Source of the DNA: Microvirga sp052115485
GTDB lineage: Bacteria > Pseudomonadota > Alphaproteobacteria > Rhizobiales > Beijerinckiaceae
Direction: 5' to 3'
DNA length: 64,000 nt
Assembly (NCBI RefSeq): GCF_052115485.1
Contig: NZ_JBFRGU010000008.1
Location: 1 to 64,000, forward strand
Positions 24,141 to 33,396 of this stretch are shown piece by piece (the stretch's first letter is position 1; every line of letters starts with the position of its first letter). The notes below the pieces were generated by a model, which was given only the letters and a program-made list of their open reading frames with translations, did not search any database and was not told the DNA's origin. A program made the translations under genes and the position numbers.

Positions 24141-24394
24141 TTGAATTGCCCGCGCACGATGCGCCCGTTTTCTACGTGCGTCGGCTGAAAGGCCCCTGTC
24201 TCCCGGTCGGCGGTGAGGCCGGTCACGAGCAACGCGAGGATGACACAGATGAGCCCCGCCGCCGCGAGCCAGACGGCCTGATCGCTCCAGTGCTCCCAGA
24301 AAAGAGGATTTCGTCGCAAAATGAGAAGGTAGACGGCAAAGACGGCGAACGGCAGGAGAAAGAACAGAAATTCCCCGAAAATCGCCCGCGTCAT
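24137..24394 (-). CDS. DUF6111 family two-helix membrane protein
   Basis: The 85-residue protein has two hydrophobic helices (about 6-26, FGEFLFFLLPFAVFAVYLLIL, and 40-60) separated by a polar loop with tryptophans (RRNPLFWEHWSDQ), and a soluble tail. It matches the small alphaproteobacterial DUF6111 family, always found between a NudL-type hydrolase and a CCA transferase. Its ATG overlaps the NudL stop and its stop overlaps the next GTG, four bases each, so it is translated in strict register with two soluble enzymes. Function unknown. Confidence 0.8.
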   Translation of the reverse strand: MTRAIFGEFLFFLLPFAVFAVYLLILRRNPLFWEHWSDQAVWLAAAGLICVILALLVTGLTADRETGAFQPTHVENGRIVRGQFK

Positions 24395-25026
24395 GATGAG
24401 TATAGCCTCTCGTAGAGATTGCGGACGATGCCCGCGGTAACACCCCAGATGTAGCGTCCCTCATAGGGCATTGCATAGTAGCGGCGCAGACGACCCTTCC
24501 ACTCCCGCGCGTGAAGCTCGTGTCGCTGAGGGTTCATGAGCACATGGAGCGGCACCTCGAACGTATCAGCTACCTCATGCGGATTGAGCGCGAGCGTATA
24601 GGCGGGCGAAACCTGAGCCACCACCGGCATCACCAGATAATTTGTGGTCGAGAGATAGGCGTCGAGATAGCCGAGCGGGCTGATGAAGGCTTGACCGAGC
24701 CCAATCTCTTCCTCGGCCTCGCGGTAAGCCGCCGCGAGAATGGTAGGGTCCGTCGCATCGACCCGGCCGCCGGGAAAGGCAATCTGTCCAGAGTGTTCGC
24801 GAAGGCTTGTCGCTCGCTCGGTGAAAAGCAGGGTCGGCTCATGGCGCATCACGATTGGAACCAGCACCGCCGCAATTCTCGGCTGCAGAGGGGAGACGAG
24901 CGGCACATTGTCGATTGAATGGTCGCCGCGCGGGTTGGACAAGGCCTCACCCAGTTCCGGAGGATGCGACCTGAGCTTTTCAGCGGCCAGGGCCAGGAAA
25001 TGCTCGGAATCGAGAAACTCCGACAT
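24391..25026 (-). CDS. CoA pyrophosphatase (NudL-type Nudix hydrolase)
   Basis: The 211-residue protein has the NudL/UPF0035 signature LLFTERATSLREHSGQIAFPGG followed by the Nudix box (GGRVDATDPTILAAAYREAEEEIGL, 86-110), with the spacing used by CoA diphosphatases that split CoA into 4'-phosphopantetheine and 3',5'-ADP. The ATG at 25026 overlaps the DUF1285 stop (TGATG). A much longer in-frame opening upstream runs antisense-like through DUF1285 and is not credible as coding. Confidence 0.92.
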   Translation of the reverse strand: MSEFLDSEHFLALAAEKLRSHPPELGEALSNPRGDHSIDNVPLVSPLQPRIAAVLVPIVMRHEPTLLFTERATSLREHSGQIAFPGGRVDATDPTILAAAYREAEEEIGLGQAFISPLGYLDAYLSTTNYLVMPVVAQVSPAYTLALNPHEVADTFEVPLHVLMNPQRHELHAREWKGRLRRYYAMPYEGRYIWGVTAGIVRNLYERLYSS

Positions 25027-25616
25027 CAGACGGCGCCATCGAGCGAGGAAACCGGGGCAATGGGGAAAAAAGTGCCTCCAACGGCAACGCCGAACATGAT
25101 CTCTCCGCCCATCTCGCGTTCCTCGCCGAGACTTATCAGGTCCCAGGCAAGGCTGCGTGTCAGGCGAGCCCAGAGGTCGCCGCGTACTTTCACATAGGGG
25201 CGCACGCCATCGAATGCATCCCGCTCGAAGCGTAGCGGGTTTTGCGGACCGATAGAGACTAGATCGTCCACATTGGTGCGGAACGCGATCTGGCGTTCCA
25301 TCCCCGCCCCTTCCACGGCCATTTCCACCGCGAGAAAGGGAACGTCCTCCACCACGATGCCGACCCGCTCCACCGGCGTGACCAAAACGTAGCGCTCCGG
25401 GTCTTTTCGCAAGACGGTAGAGAACAGACGAACGAGCGCCGGGCGAGAAATCGGCGAACCCATGTAGTGCCAGGATCCGTCCGCCGCGATCCGCATGTCG
25501 ATTTCGCCACAATAAGTCGGGTTCCATCGCTCGACGGGCGGCGGGCCCTTGCGCTTGGAATCTGGGCCGAGAGCCTCGATGAGGCGGGCCAGGGCGTTGG
25601 TGGCGGGGTTGCTCAT
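25026..25616 (-). CDS. DUF1285 domain-containing protein
   Basis: A 196-residue soluble protein with the DUF1285 hallmarks: CGEIDMRIAADGSWHYMGSPISRPALVRLFSTVLRK near residues 32-70, ERYVLVTPVERVGIVVEDVPFLAVEM, and PYVKVRGDLWARLTR. Structures of this family resemble a pair of small beta domains; no activity is known. It is the first gene of the four-gene coupled operon ending with the CCA transferase and diverges from the MoxR cluster, as in many alphaproteobacteria. Confidence 0.9.
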   Translation of the reverse strand: MSNPATNALARLIEALGPDSKRKGPPPVERWNPTYCGEIDMRIAADGSWHYMGSPISRPALVRLFSTVLRKDPERYVLVTPVERVGIVVEDVPFLAVEMAVEGAGMERQIAFRTNVDDLVSIGPQNPLRFERDAFDGVRPYVKVRGDLWARLTRSLAWDLISLGEEREMGGEIMFGVAVGGTFFPIAPVSSLDGAV

Positions 25617-25892
25617 GACAAGGACGTGAACAGGAATGTTGAACTTTGAGGATCGACGGACATGAAATCTTTGCTACTTGCTAGGACGCGGCCGGAAAAG
25701 GGAAATTCGATTTTCAAGGTCGTCTGCATGACGATACAGAGCATAGAAGCGTAAGACGCGACGTCCAGTTCGCCTCATGTTCGCCCTTTCTATGGCGCAT
25801 AGACGCGCTTGCATCCGGCACTCGAAGGAAGGCAAACTGGTTTCGACGCGATGCAAGTTGGTTTGCAAGTGGATTTGATTGAGGAGATCCCG

Positions 25893-26909
25893 ATGACGGC
25901 CGGCACAGCGCAAGCGCCTACAATTCTCGACGACGCCATCGTTCAGCACGCCGAAGAAGCGCTTGAAACCGTCGGGCGGGCCAGGGAAGCTATCCATACC
26001 GTCATCTTCGGTCAGGAAGATGTGGTCGATCTGAGCCTCATCACGCTCCTCGCAGGCGGCCACGGTCTCCTTGTCGGCGTGCCAGGCCTCGCCAAGACCA
26101 AGCTTGTCGAAACGCTCGGGGCCGTGCTCGGCCTCGATGCGCGACGCGTTCAGTTTACGCCGGATCTGATGCCATCTGACATCATCGGCTCCGAGATCCT
26201 GGACGAAGGAGCCGACCGACGGCGCTCGTTCCGCTTCGTGAAAGGACCTGTCTTCGCGCAGCTCCTGATGGCTGACGAGATCAACCGCGCGAGTCCGCGC
26301 ACGCAATCGGCTTTGCTGCAGGCGATGCAGGAGCATCACGTGTCGGTGGCTGGCGAGCGACACGATCTGCCGCAACCGTTCCACGTGCTGGCGACGCAAA
26401 ACCCCATTGAGCAGGAGGGTACCTATCCCCTCCCAGAAGCCCAGCTCGACCGCTTCCTGCTCCAGATCGATGTCGGTTATCCGGGTCGCGAAGCGGAACG
26501 GCGAATCCTCATCGAAACCACGGGTGTGGACGAGCGCAAGCCCTCGACTGTGATGAGCGCCGATGGATTGATGAACGCACAACGCCTCGTGCGTCGCCTG
26601 CCGGTCGGCGAGAGTGTTGTCGAGGCCATTCTCGATCTCGTGCGCTCGGCACGGCCGGAAAGCGAAGCCATCTCAGGGGTATCCGACAAGCTGCTTTGGG
26701 GCCCCGGGCCGCGTGCAAGTCAGGCGCTGATGCTCGCCGTGCGAGCGCGGGCGCTGATCGAAGGGCGCGTCGCGCCCTCCATCGCGGATGTGGCGGCATT
26801 GGCGGAACCGGTTCTCAAACACCGCATGGCGCTCACCTTCGCCGCGCGGGCGGATGGCGAGACCATTTCCAATATCATCGCTCGCCTGACGGCGCGGCTC
26901 GGCGCTTAA
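25893..26909 (+). CDS. MoxR-family AAA+ ATPase
   Basis: From the ATG at 25893 (GAGGAG seven bases upstream) the protein is 338 residues. Walker A is GVPGLAKT (62-69), Walker B LLMADEIN (124-131), sensor 1 LATQNPIEQEGTYPLPEAQLDRF, and a C-terminal lid domain follows. MoxR ATPases act as chaperones that insert cofactors or assemble complexes, usually with VWA-domain partners, and the three genes downstream supply exactly such partners. An earlier in-frame start at 25809 lacks a ribosome site. Confidence 0.94.
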   Translation: MTAGTAQAPTILDDAIVQHAEEALETVGRAREAIHTVIFGQEDVVDLSLITLLAGGHGLLVGVPGLAKTKLVETLGAVLGLDARRVQFTPDLMPSDIIGSEILDEGADRRRSFRFVKGPVFAQLLMADEINRASPRTQSALLQAMQEHHVSVAGERHDLPQPFHVLATQNPIEQEGTYPLPEAQLDRFLLQIDVGYPGREAERRILIETTGVDERKPSTVMSADGLMNAQRLVRRLPVGESVVEAILDLVRSARPESEAISGVSDKLLWGPGPRASQALMLAVRARALIEGRVAPSIADVAALAEPVLKHRMALTFAARADGETISNIIARLTARLGA

Positions 26910-26920
26910 AGGTCAGCGTC

Positions 26921-27847
26921 ATGGCCCGCACCCGGGTCCTTCCCGAAACCAGCCGCTTTCCCAGTCCTCGTGAAACGCGGGAAGCGCTCACGCTGGCGGA
27001 CCGTATGCCGCGCGTTCTGCTCGAAGCACGGCGAGTTGCAGCCACCCTGTCGCACGGCATTCACGGGCGGCGGCGCGCGGGCATGGGCGAAACGTTCTGG
27101 CAGTTTCGCCCCTTCGTGACCGGTGAGGCTGCGCAGCGGATCGACTGGCGGCGCTCCGCGCGGGACGACCGCCTCTATGTGCGCGAGCGCGAATGGGAAA
27201 CGGCCCATACGGTCTGGTTCTGGCTCGACCGCTCCGCGTCAATGGGCTTTGTATCGGATCTCGCCCAGGCCTCGAAGATCGAACGCACGCTCGTCCTTGG
27301 ACTTGCGCTCGCGGATACCTTCGTCGATGGCGGAGAGCGCGTCGGCATGCTGGGCCTTATGCCGCCACGCGCGACGAGCCGCATCGCCGAGATCATGGCC
27401 GAAGTCATCGTCGCCGATCAGATCGCACTCGAGGACGATCTCCCACCGCAAGCTCCGGTGGCCGCACAGGATGAGGTGATCCTCGTCAGCGACTTTCTCT
27501 CCCCTCTGAACGAGATCGCGACGACCGTGGAGGCGATTTCGAGTCGCGGCGCGCGCGGACATCTCGTCATGATCGTGGACCCGGTGGAGGAGAGCTTCCC
27601 GTTTCACGGACAGGCCGAGTTGCACGATCTCGAAGCGGGCCTGTCGCTACGCATCGGCGATGCCGATTTGTGGGGCCGCTCCTATCGGGAGCGGATCGCG
27701 ACGCATCGCGATGCGATCGAGGAGCTGACGCGCCGCCGCGGCTGGACATTCACGATTCACCGAACGGATCGCCCGGCGAGCGAAGCGGCGCTTCGCGTCA
27801 TCACCCTCGTCGCAACAGCTCGTGGCGTCGGGCCGAGGGGGCGCTAG
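26921..27847 (+). CDS. DUF58 domain protein (MoxR partner)
   Basis: The 308-residue protein has the DUF58 core: GIHGRRRAGMGETFWQFRPF near 46-65, then RIDWRRSARDDRLYVRERE (73-91), leading into a VWA-like fold with a MIDAS-type D-R-S-A-S at 103-107. No membrane helix. It starts 11 bases after the MoxR stop. DUF58 proteins pair with MoxR ATPases in almost all bacteria. A longer upstream frame overlaps moxR and reads as a shadow. Confidence 0.9.
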   Translation: MARTRVLPETSRFPSPRETREALTLADRMPRVLLEARRVAATLSHGIHGRRRAGMGETFWQFRPFVTGEAAQRIDWRRSARDDRLYVREREWETAHTVWFWLDRSASMGFVSDLAQASKIERTLVLGLALADTFVDGGERVGMLGLMPPRATSRIAEIMAEVIVADQIALEDDLPPQAPVAAQDEVILVSDFLSPLNEIATTVEAISSRGARGHLVMIVDPVEESFPFHGQAELHDLEAGLSLRIGDADLWGRSYRERIATHRDAIEELTRRRGWTFTIHRTDRPASEAALRVITLVATARGVGPRGR

Positions 27848-27850
27848 ATC

Positions 27851-30655
27851 ATGCTCGGTCTTCCCCTCACCTTCGCCGTTCCCCTCGTTCTCACAGCGCT
27901 CATTGCACTGCCCGCCATCTGGCTCCTTTTGCGCGTAACGCCGCCACAACCGAAGCGGATCGATTTTCCGCCTCTGAGGATTTTAGCGGATCTTCTACCG
28001 CAGCGTGAAACGCCTGCACGCACGCCGTGGTGGCTTCTGTTGCTGCGCCTCACTCTCGCAACGCTCCTCATCCTCGCAGCAGCAGGACCAATCTGGAATC
28101 CATTGCCTGTAGGCCAAGGACGCGGCCCCATCCTGCTCATCATCGATAACGGATTCACAGCGGCCCACGATTGGGTGGAACGCGTCGATCTCGCCACGGC
28201 GCGGATCGAGTCCGCCGAGCGGGAGGGACGCGCCGTCGCCGTCACAGGTACGGCCTCACGCGCACCGATTGTCGAATTGTCGGATCCCGCAAGCGCACTC
28301 GAGCGGCTTCGCAGTTTTAAACCCCAGCCTTATCTGGCCGACCGCAAAAACCTCGTTGAACCAATCCGGCAATTCCTCAAAGCAACGCCGGATGCAGAAA
28401 TCGTGTGGATCAGCGACGGCGTTCGCGGCATCGATGAGCAGGGATTCATCGACGATCTTGCTCCTCTCGTCGCAAACCATCCGGTAACCGTGCTCAAGAC
28501 CGAGCGCGCGCGGGCTTTGGCGCTTACCGGCATCGAAAACCAAGCCGACGAGCTCAAGGTCCGCATCGTGCGCGCCGAAACCAACGAGCGCGACAGCGGA
28601 ATCGTTCGTGCCCTCGATCAGAAGGGGCTTCCGCTCGCCGATGCGCGCTTCGGCTTCGCAGCGAATGCTCTTGAAACTGAAGCGAGTTTCAAGGTTCCGC
28701 TAGAAGTGCGAAACTCGATCACGCGCATCGAAATTCTGGGCGAACGGTCGGCCGGCGCCGTCACGCTCGTCGATGAAAGCGGCAAGCGTAAACGTGTCGG
28801 CGTCGTGTTCGGCGGAACCGTCGATCAATCACAGCCTTTGCTCGCACCGACCTATTACATCACGAAGGCGCTCAACCCCTATGCGGAGGTCCGCGAGGGG
28901 CGTGGCGCCGTGGCGGAAGCGATCAGTCAACTCATCGACGAGCAGGCCTCTGTTCTTGTTCTCGCCGACGTGGGAGGTCTCGACGCCGATACGCTCGCCA
29001 AGGTGAAAGATTACGTCGAGCGCGGCGGATTACTCCTACGCTTTGCCGGAACGCGCCTCGTCGCAGGCAATGACGAATTGGTGCCCGTGCGTTTGCGCCG
29101 TGGCGAGCGAAATCTCGGCGGCGCGCTCTCGTGGGATACACCACGCACACTCGCGCCTTTTACGCGCGAAAGCCCTTTCTTCGGTCTCACCGTCCCCGCG
29201 GAAATCGGCGTGCATCGCCAGATCCTCGCGGAGCCCGATGGCGATCTTCCGTCAAAGACCTGGGCTGCACTCGAAGACGGGACGCCCATCGTTACCGCCG
29301 ATAAGCGCGGCAAGGGGCTGATCGTACTCTTCCACGTCACGGCGAATACCAACTGGTCGAACCTGCCGTTGTCAGGCCTGTTCGTCGACATGTTGCGCAG
29401 GATCACCGCGCTTGCCGCCACATCGGTAGAACTCGGAACGGAAGCCCGCGATGCGGGCACGGAGGCGCTCACGCCCCGCGTGACGCTCGACGGATTCGGC
29501 ACGCTGGTCTCGCCACCGATCCAATCGCATGCTGTCCCACGCGATTATGCACAACGCGCGACGGAAGAACACCCGGCAGGATTCTACGGGCCGGCCGATT
29601 CCAACCTCGCCGTGAATGCACTCATTCAAAACGACCTGCTGGCCCCCCTGGATTACAAGCCTTTGAACGCGAAAGTGGCGGCTTTGGTCGGAGAAAAAAC
29701 CATCGATCTGCGCCCATCACTTCTCGCCGCTGCTCTGTTGCTGCTCTTGCTGGATACCATCGCGTCCTTGTGGCTCGGCGGCCAATTCGCGGCCCTGGCG
29801 AGCCGGTTTCGTCGCGCAGGCGCCGGCGTCGTTCTTATCTTGGCTGCATTGATTGCTGTCGCCTCCTTCTCCGACGTGCGAGCGCAAGAAAGCCTGCCCC
29901 CGATCGATCGCAACACCATTTCCGCCGCGCTTGTGACACGGTTGGCTTATGTCATCACAGGCGATGCGAAAGTGGATGCGATCAGCGAGGCGGGTCTGAG
30001 AGGCCTCACGCAGATGATCGGCCTGCGGACGGCGCTTCAACCGGGCGATCCCATTGGCGTCGACCCGGCCCGAGACGAGTTGGCCTTTTTCCCCATTCTC
30101 TATTGGCCCATCGTCGCCAATCGTCCGATCCCGTCCGAGACGGCCATTCGTCGGCTCGATGCTTTCATGAAGAATGGAGGCACGGTGATCTTCGACACGC
30201 GCGACGCCTTCGGCATGAGCCGCAGCGGCGCATCGACGCCCGAGGCGCAATATCTGCGACGCATGCTCGCGACGCTCGATATTCCCGAACTCGCTCCCGT
30301 TCCCAAGGATCATGTGTTGACGAAGACATTCTATCTTCTCGACGCGTTCCCCGGCCGCTACGCAACCGGCCAGACCTGGGTCGAGGCGCTGGCGCCGCCT
30401 GTGGAGGGAGAAACGACAGGTCCCGCCCGCTCCGGCGACGGCGTGTCCCCGATCATCATCACGTCAAACGATCTGGCGGCGGCCTGGGCCGTCGGCCAGC
30501 GCGGAGAGGCGCTTTATCCGGTGGTCGGTGGCGATCTGCGCCAGCGTGAAATGGCTTTTCGCGGTGGCATCAACATTGTCATGTATGCGCTGACCGGAAA
30601 CTACAAAGCGGATCAGGTGCATGTGCCGGCCCTGCTCGAACGGCTTGGGCAATAG
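27851..30655 (+). CDS. BatA-N/DUF4159 membrane protein
   Basis: The 934-residue protein begins with two membrane helices (about 8-28 and 57-78) and the RIDFPPLRIL segment typical of the BatA/aerotolerance N-terminal domain. A long periplasmic or cytosolic middle (about 90-610) has a glutamine-amidotransferase-like stretch (VLVLADVGGLDADTLAKVKDYVERGGLLLRFAGTRL). Two further helices lie at about 620-670, and a C-terminal DUF4159 domain (about 690-930) ends it. DUF4159 resembles ThuA/amidotransferase folds. It starts three bases after DUF58, so the two are tightly coupled. Confidence 0.85.
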   Translation: MLGLPLTFAVPLVLTALIALPAIWLLLRVTPPQPKRIDFPPLRILADLLPQRETPARTPWWLLLLRLTLATLLILAAAGPIWNPLPVGQGRGPILLIIDNGFTAAHDWVERVDLATARIESAEREGRAVAVTGTASRAPIVELSDPASALERLRSFKPQPYLADRKNLVEPIRQFLKATPDAEIVWISDGVRGIDEQGFIDDLAPLVANHPVTVLKTERARALALTGIENQADELKVRIVRAETNERDSGIVRALDQKGLPLADARFGFAANALETEASFKVPLEVRNSITRIEILGERSAGAVTLVDESGKRKRVGVVFGGTVDQSQPLLAPTYYITKALNPYAEVREGRGAVAEAISQLIDEQASVLVLADVGGLDADTLAKVKDYVERGGLLLRFAGTRLVAGNDELVPVRLRRGERNLGGALSWDTPRTLAPFTRESPFFGLTVPAEIGVHRQILAEPDGDLPSKTWAALEDGTPIVTADKRGKGLIVLFHVTANTNWSNLPLSGLFVDMLRRITALAATSVELGTEARDAGTEALTPRVTLDGFGTLVSPPIQSHAVPRDYAQRATEEHPAGFYGPADSNLAVNALIQNDLLAPLDYKPLNAKVAALVGEKTIDLRPSLLAAALLLLLLDTIASLWLGGQFAALASRFRRAGAGVVLILAALIAVASFSDVRAQESLPPIDRNTISAALVTRLAYVITGDAKVDAISEAGLRGLTQMIGLRTALQPGDPIGVDPARDELAFFPILYWPIVANRPIPSETAIRRLDAFMKNGGTVIFDTRDAFGMSRSGASTPEAQYLRRMLATLDIPELAPVPKDHVLTKTFYLLDAFPGRYATGQTWVEALAPPVEGETTGPARSGDGVSPIIITSNDLAAAWAVGQRGEALYPVVGGDLRQREMAFRGGINIVMYALTGNYKADQVHVPALLERLGQ

Positions 30656-30670
30656 GGAGGGCATGTCACT

Positions 30671-32743
30671 ATGATCTCCTTAAACTTCTCCCCTCTCGTT
30701 CCTGAGTATGCACTCTGGGCGCTCGGCGTCATCACGGCGCTGCTCGCAGTGGTGGCTGTCATTTCGCGCGGTGCGTTGGCATTGATCCGCGCGCTCGCAC
30801 TTGCACTAGTGCTACTCGCTCTTGCGAACCCGTCGCTCGTCCAAGAGGAGCGGGAGAAGGTCAAAGGCATCGTAGCGATTGTGGTGGATCGGTCGACCTC
30901 ACAAACCCTCGGCGACAGAAGTGCCATGACTGATCGCGTGCGCGACGAGTTGCAGCGCCGGTTCGGTTCTCTCACGGATATAGAGCCGCGCTTCATCGAT
31001 GTTCCAGATGGCCAGGGCGATGACGGCACGCGCCTTTTCACGGCACTCTCGAACAGTCTCGTGGATGTGCCGCCGGATCGGCTCGCCGGGATCGTGATGA
31101 TCACGGACGGTGTCGTTCACGACATCCCCGCATCACTGGAAGCCCTCGGCTTCAAGGCCCCTCTCCACGCGTTGATCACCGGCCATCCCGACGAACGGGA
31201 TCGGCAGATCAAGCTTATCGAAGCACCGCGTTTCGGCATTGTCGGCAAGGAGCAGACCATCCGTGCTGAAGTGCAGGAACGCGGGGGTACGGGCTCAGCG
31301 ATGTTGATCGTGCGCAGAGATGGGCAAGTCTTCGCGCAGCAGCGCATCCGCACCGATACCCCGTTCTCCCTCGCTGTAAAGATCGATCACGGGGGGCCGA
31401 ACGTGATCGAACTTGAAGTGGAGGGACTTCCCAACGAACTCACGCTGACCAACAATCGTGCGGTCATCACCGTTGAGGGCATACGCGAGAAGCTTCGCGT
31501 ACTGCTCGTATCCGGCGAGCCCCATGCTGGCGAGCGCACCTGGCGCAATCTTCTGAAGTCCGACGCGAATGTCGACCTCGTTCATTTCACCATCCTGCGC
31601 CCACCTGAGAAGCAGGACGGTACGCCGATCAACGAGCTGTCGTTGATCGCCTTTCCTTATCGCGAGCTGTTCCAGAACAAGATCAAGGAATTCGACCTGA
31701 TCATCTTCGACCGCTACGCAAACCAGAGCGCCGTTCTGCCCGCTGGCTATTTTGACAACATCGCGCGCTATGTTGCGGAAGGCGGCGCTGTTCTCATCGC
31801 GGCGGGTCCCGAATTCACGAGCTATGGAAGCCTGGCGCAGACCAGCCTCGCCTCGATCATTCCCGGACGCCCCGACGGACGTATCCTTGAGGAGCCGTAC
31901 AAGGCGCGCCTGACCAGCCCCGGCATGCGCCATCCTGTTACGCGCGACCTGCCGGGTTCGGAAACGAATCCTCCCACCTGGGGCGAGTGGCTGCGGATCA
32001 TCGGCGCGCAGGTTCAATCGGGCTCGACACTCATGTCTGGTGCAGGCGACTTGCCACTTCTTGTGTTGCGACGTGAAGAGAAAGGCCGCGTGGCGCTTCT
32101 TCTCTCCGATCACGCCTGGCTTTGGGCGCGCGGCTATCGCGAGGGCGGCCCTCACCTCGATCTGCTTCGGCGGCTGGCCCATTGGCTGATGAAGGAGCCC
32201 GCTTTGGAAGAAGAGGCGCTGCGTGCCTCCTCACGCGGCCAAACGATCAGGATCGAACGGCAGACGATGCAGGACCTTGCCGACCCGGTGACCTTGACCG
32301 CGCCGAGCGGAACGCAACGAAGCCTGCAACTCAGCCCGGAACGACCCGGCCTCTTCAGTGCCAGCGTCGAGAGCCCGGAACTCGGTCTTCACACCCTGCG
32401 CTCAGGCAATCTTGTCGCCTTCGTCAGTCTCGGCCCGGCCAACCCGCGCGAGCTTGCGGACGTCTTCAGCAACACCGAACTGCTCCGTCCTGTCGCGACA
32501 GCGACCGGCGGTTCGGTGCGGCGTGTGGCGGATGGCAACGGCATCACGGTTCCGCGTCTCGTCACCATGCGCTCAGGTTCCCGTTTCGCGGGCAGCGACT
32601 GGATCGGTTTTAAAATGAGCGACAGCGCTGTCGTGCGCGGGGTTTCAGTCTTCCCTGTCGCTCTTGGCTTTCTCGGTCTGGTGCTGCTTCTCGGTTCGAC
32701 GCTAGCGGCCTGGGTGATAGAAGGCCGACGCCGAAGTTCGTGA
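30671..32743 (+). CDS. Membrane VWA/amidotransferase-like protein of the MoxR cluster
   Basis: The 690-residue protein has two N-terminal helices (about 12-32 and 36-53), then VAIVVDRSTSQTL with a MIDAS-like D73-x-S75-x-S77, and a long domain. A central stretch (AGYFDNIARYVAEGGAVLIAAGPEF) resembles the class I glutamine amidotransferase-like fold, but no catalytic cysteine is visible. One C-terminal helix (about 655-680) ends in RRRSS. It begins 15 bases after the DUF4159 gene and completes a MoxR-DUF58-BatA/DUF4159-VWA cluster. Confidence 0.82.
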   Translation: MISLNFSPLVPEYALWALGVITALLAVVAVISRGALALIRALALALVLLALANPSLVQEEREKVKGIVAIVVDRSTSQTLGDRSAMTDRVRDELQRRFGSLTDIEPRFIDVPDGQGDDGTRLFTALSNSLVDVPPDRLAGIVMITDGVVHDIPASLEALGFKAPLHALITGHPDERDRQIKLIEAPRFGIVGKEQTIRAEVQERGGTGSAMLIVRRDGQVFAQQRIRTDTPFSLAVKIDHGGPNVIELEVEGLPNELTLTNNRAVITVEGIREKLRVLLVSGEPHAGERTWRNLLKSDANVDLVHFTILRPPEKQDGTPINELSLIAFPYRELFQNKIKEFDLIIFDRYANQSAVLPAGYFDNIARYVAEGGAVLIAAGPEFTSYGSLAQTSLASIIPGRPDGRILEEPYKARLTSPGMRHPVTRDLPGSETNPPTWGEWLRIIGAQVQSGSTLMSGAGDLPLLVLRREEKGRVALLLSDHAWLWARGYREGGPHLDLLRRLAHWLMKEPALEEEALRASSRGQTIRIERQTMQDLADPVTLTAPSGTQRSLQLSPERPGLFSASVESPELGLHTLRSGNLVAFVSLGPANPRELADVFSNTELLRPVATATGGSVRRVADGNGITVPRLVTMRSGSRFAGSDWIGFKMSDSAVVRGVSVFPVALGFLGLVLLLGSTLAAWVIEGRRRSS

Positions 32744-33268
32744 TCAATCCGGCCTTGGCGCAACCAGCCCATGCGCTTCGGCGAGCACACCCTCGACTAA
32801 CTCCAATGCAAGAAACCGATCAGGATTGACCGGGCCGGGCAGCGTGAGCTGGTGATAGGGGATGCGCCTGAAGCCGAAGCGTTTGTAGTAAGGCTCGTCG
32901 CCGACAAGAAGGACCAGCTCATGCCCCTTGTCTCGCGCTGCATCGATAGAGCGGCGCATCAAGGCGCCGCCGATGCCGCGGTTCTCGAAAGCCGGTTCCA
33001 CCGTCAAAGGTCCAAGCATGAAGCCGGGTTTTTCACCCGCCGTGATCGGCGTCAGACGGACCGAGCCGACGAGTAGGGTGCCCACGAGGGCCGTGAAGGA
33101 CAAAGCCATGTCATGCGAGGCGCCTTCCCGAAGGCGAGAGGCCGTGCGGGCAAAGCGGCCAGGGCCGAAAGTGCGCTCATGCAAGCGCTCGATCGCATCG
33201 GAATCGATAGGAAGTTCGGAGCGGATAATCAACGACAGCTCGGTCACGGGCAGACTCGCGAAAAACAT
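32744..33268 (-). CDS. GNAT family N-acetyltransferase
   Basis: The 174-residue protein shows the GNAT fold: a beta strand ending LGPLTVEPAFENRGIGGALMRRSID, where NRGIGGAL is the acetyl-CoA pyrophosphate loop, followed by LVLLVGDEPYYKRFGFRRI. This YhbS-like subtype (HERTFGPGRFARTA near residue 30) transfers acetyl to unknown small substrates or proteins. It converges on the MoxR cluster end to end, with no gap. Confidence 0.85.
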   Translation of the reverse strand: MFFASLPVTELSLIIRSELPIDSDAIERLHERTFGPGRFARTASRLREGASHDMALSFTALVGTLLVGSVRLTPITAGEKPGFMLGPLTVEPAFENRGIGGALMRRSIDAARDKGHELVLLVGDEPYYKRFGFRRIPYHQLTLPGPVNPDRFLALELVEGVLAEAHGLVAPRPD

Positions 33269-33396
33269 GGCAATGGGAACGGCGGAAAACTTCAGCCGTT
33301 TCGTCGTCGCAATGTCCGCTCTGCCGTCATGAAAGTGGTCGTTCCTTTAAGAGAGGTTTGGCCAATAGCAGCGTTCCGGTCTCGGCGCAAACACTC

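Noticed and set aside
25674..26582. A 302-codon minus-strand frame opposite moxR
   Set aside because: Antisense to a clear AAA+ gene, no ribosome site, no domain.
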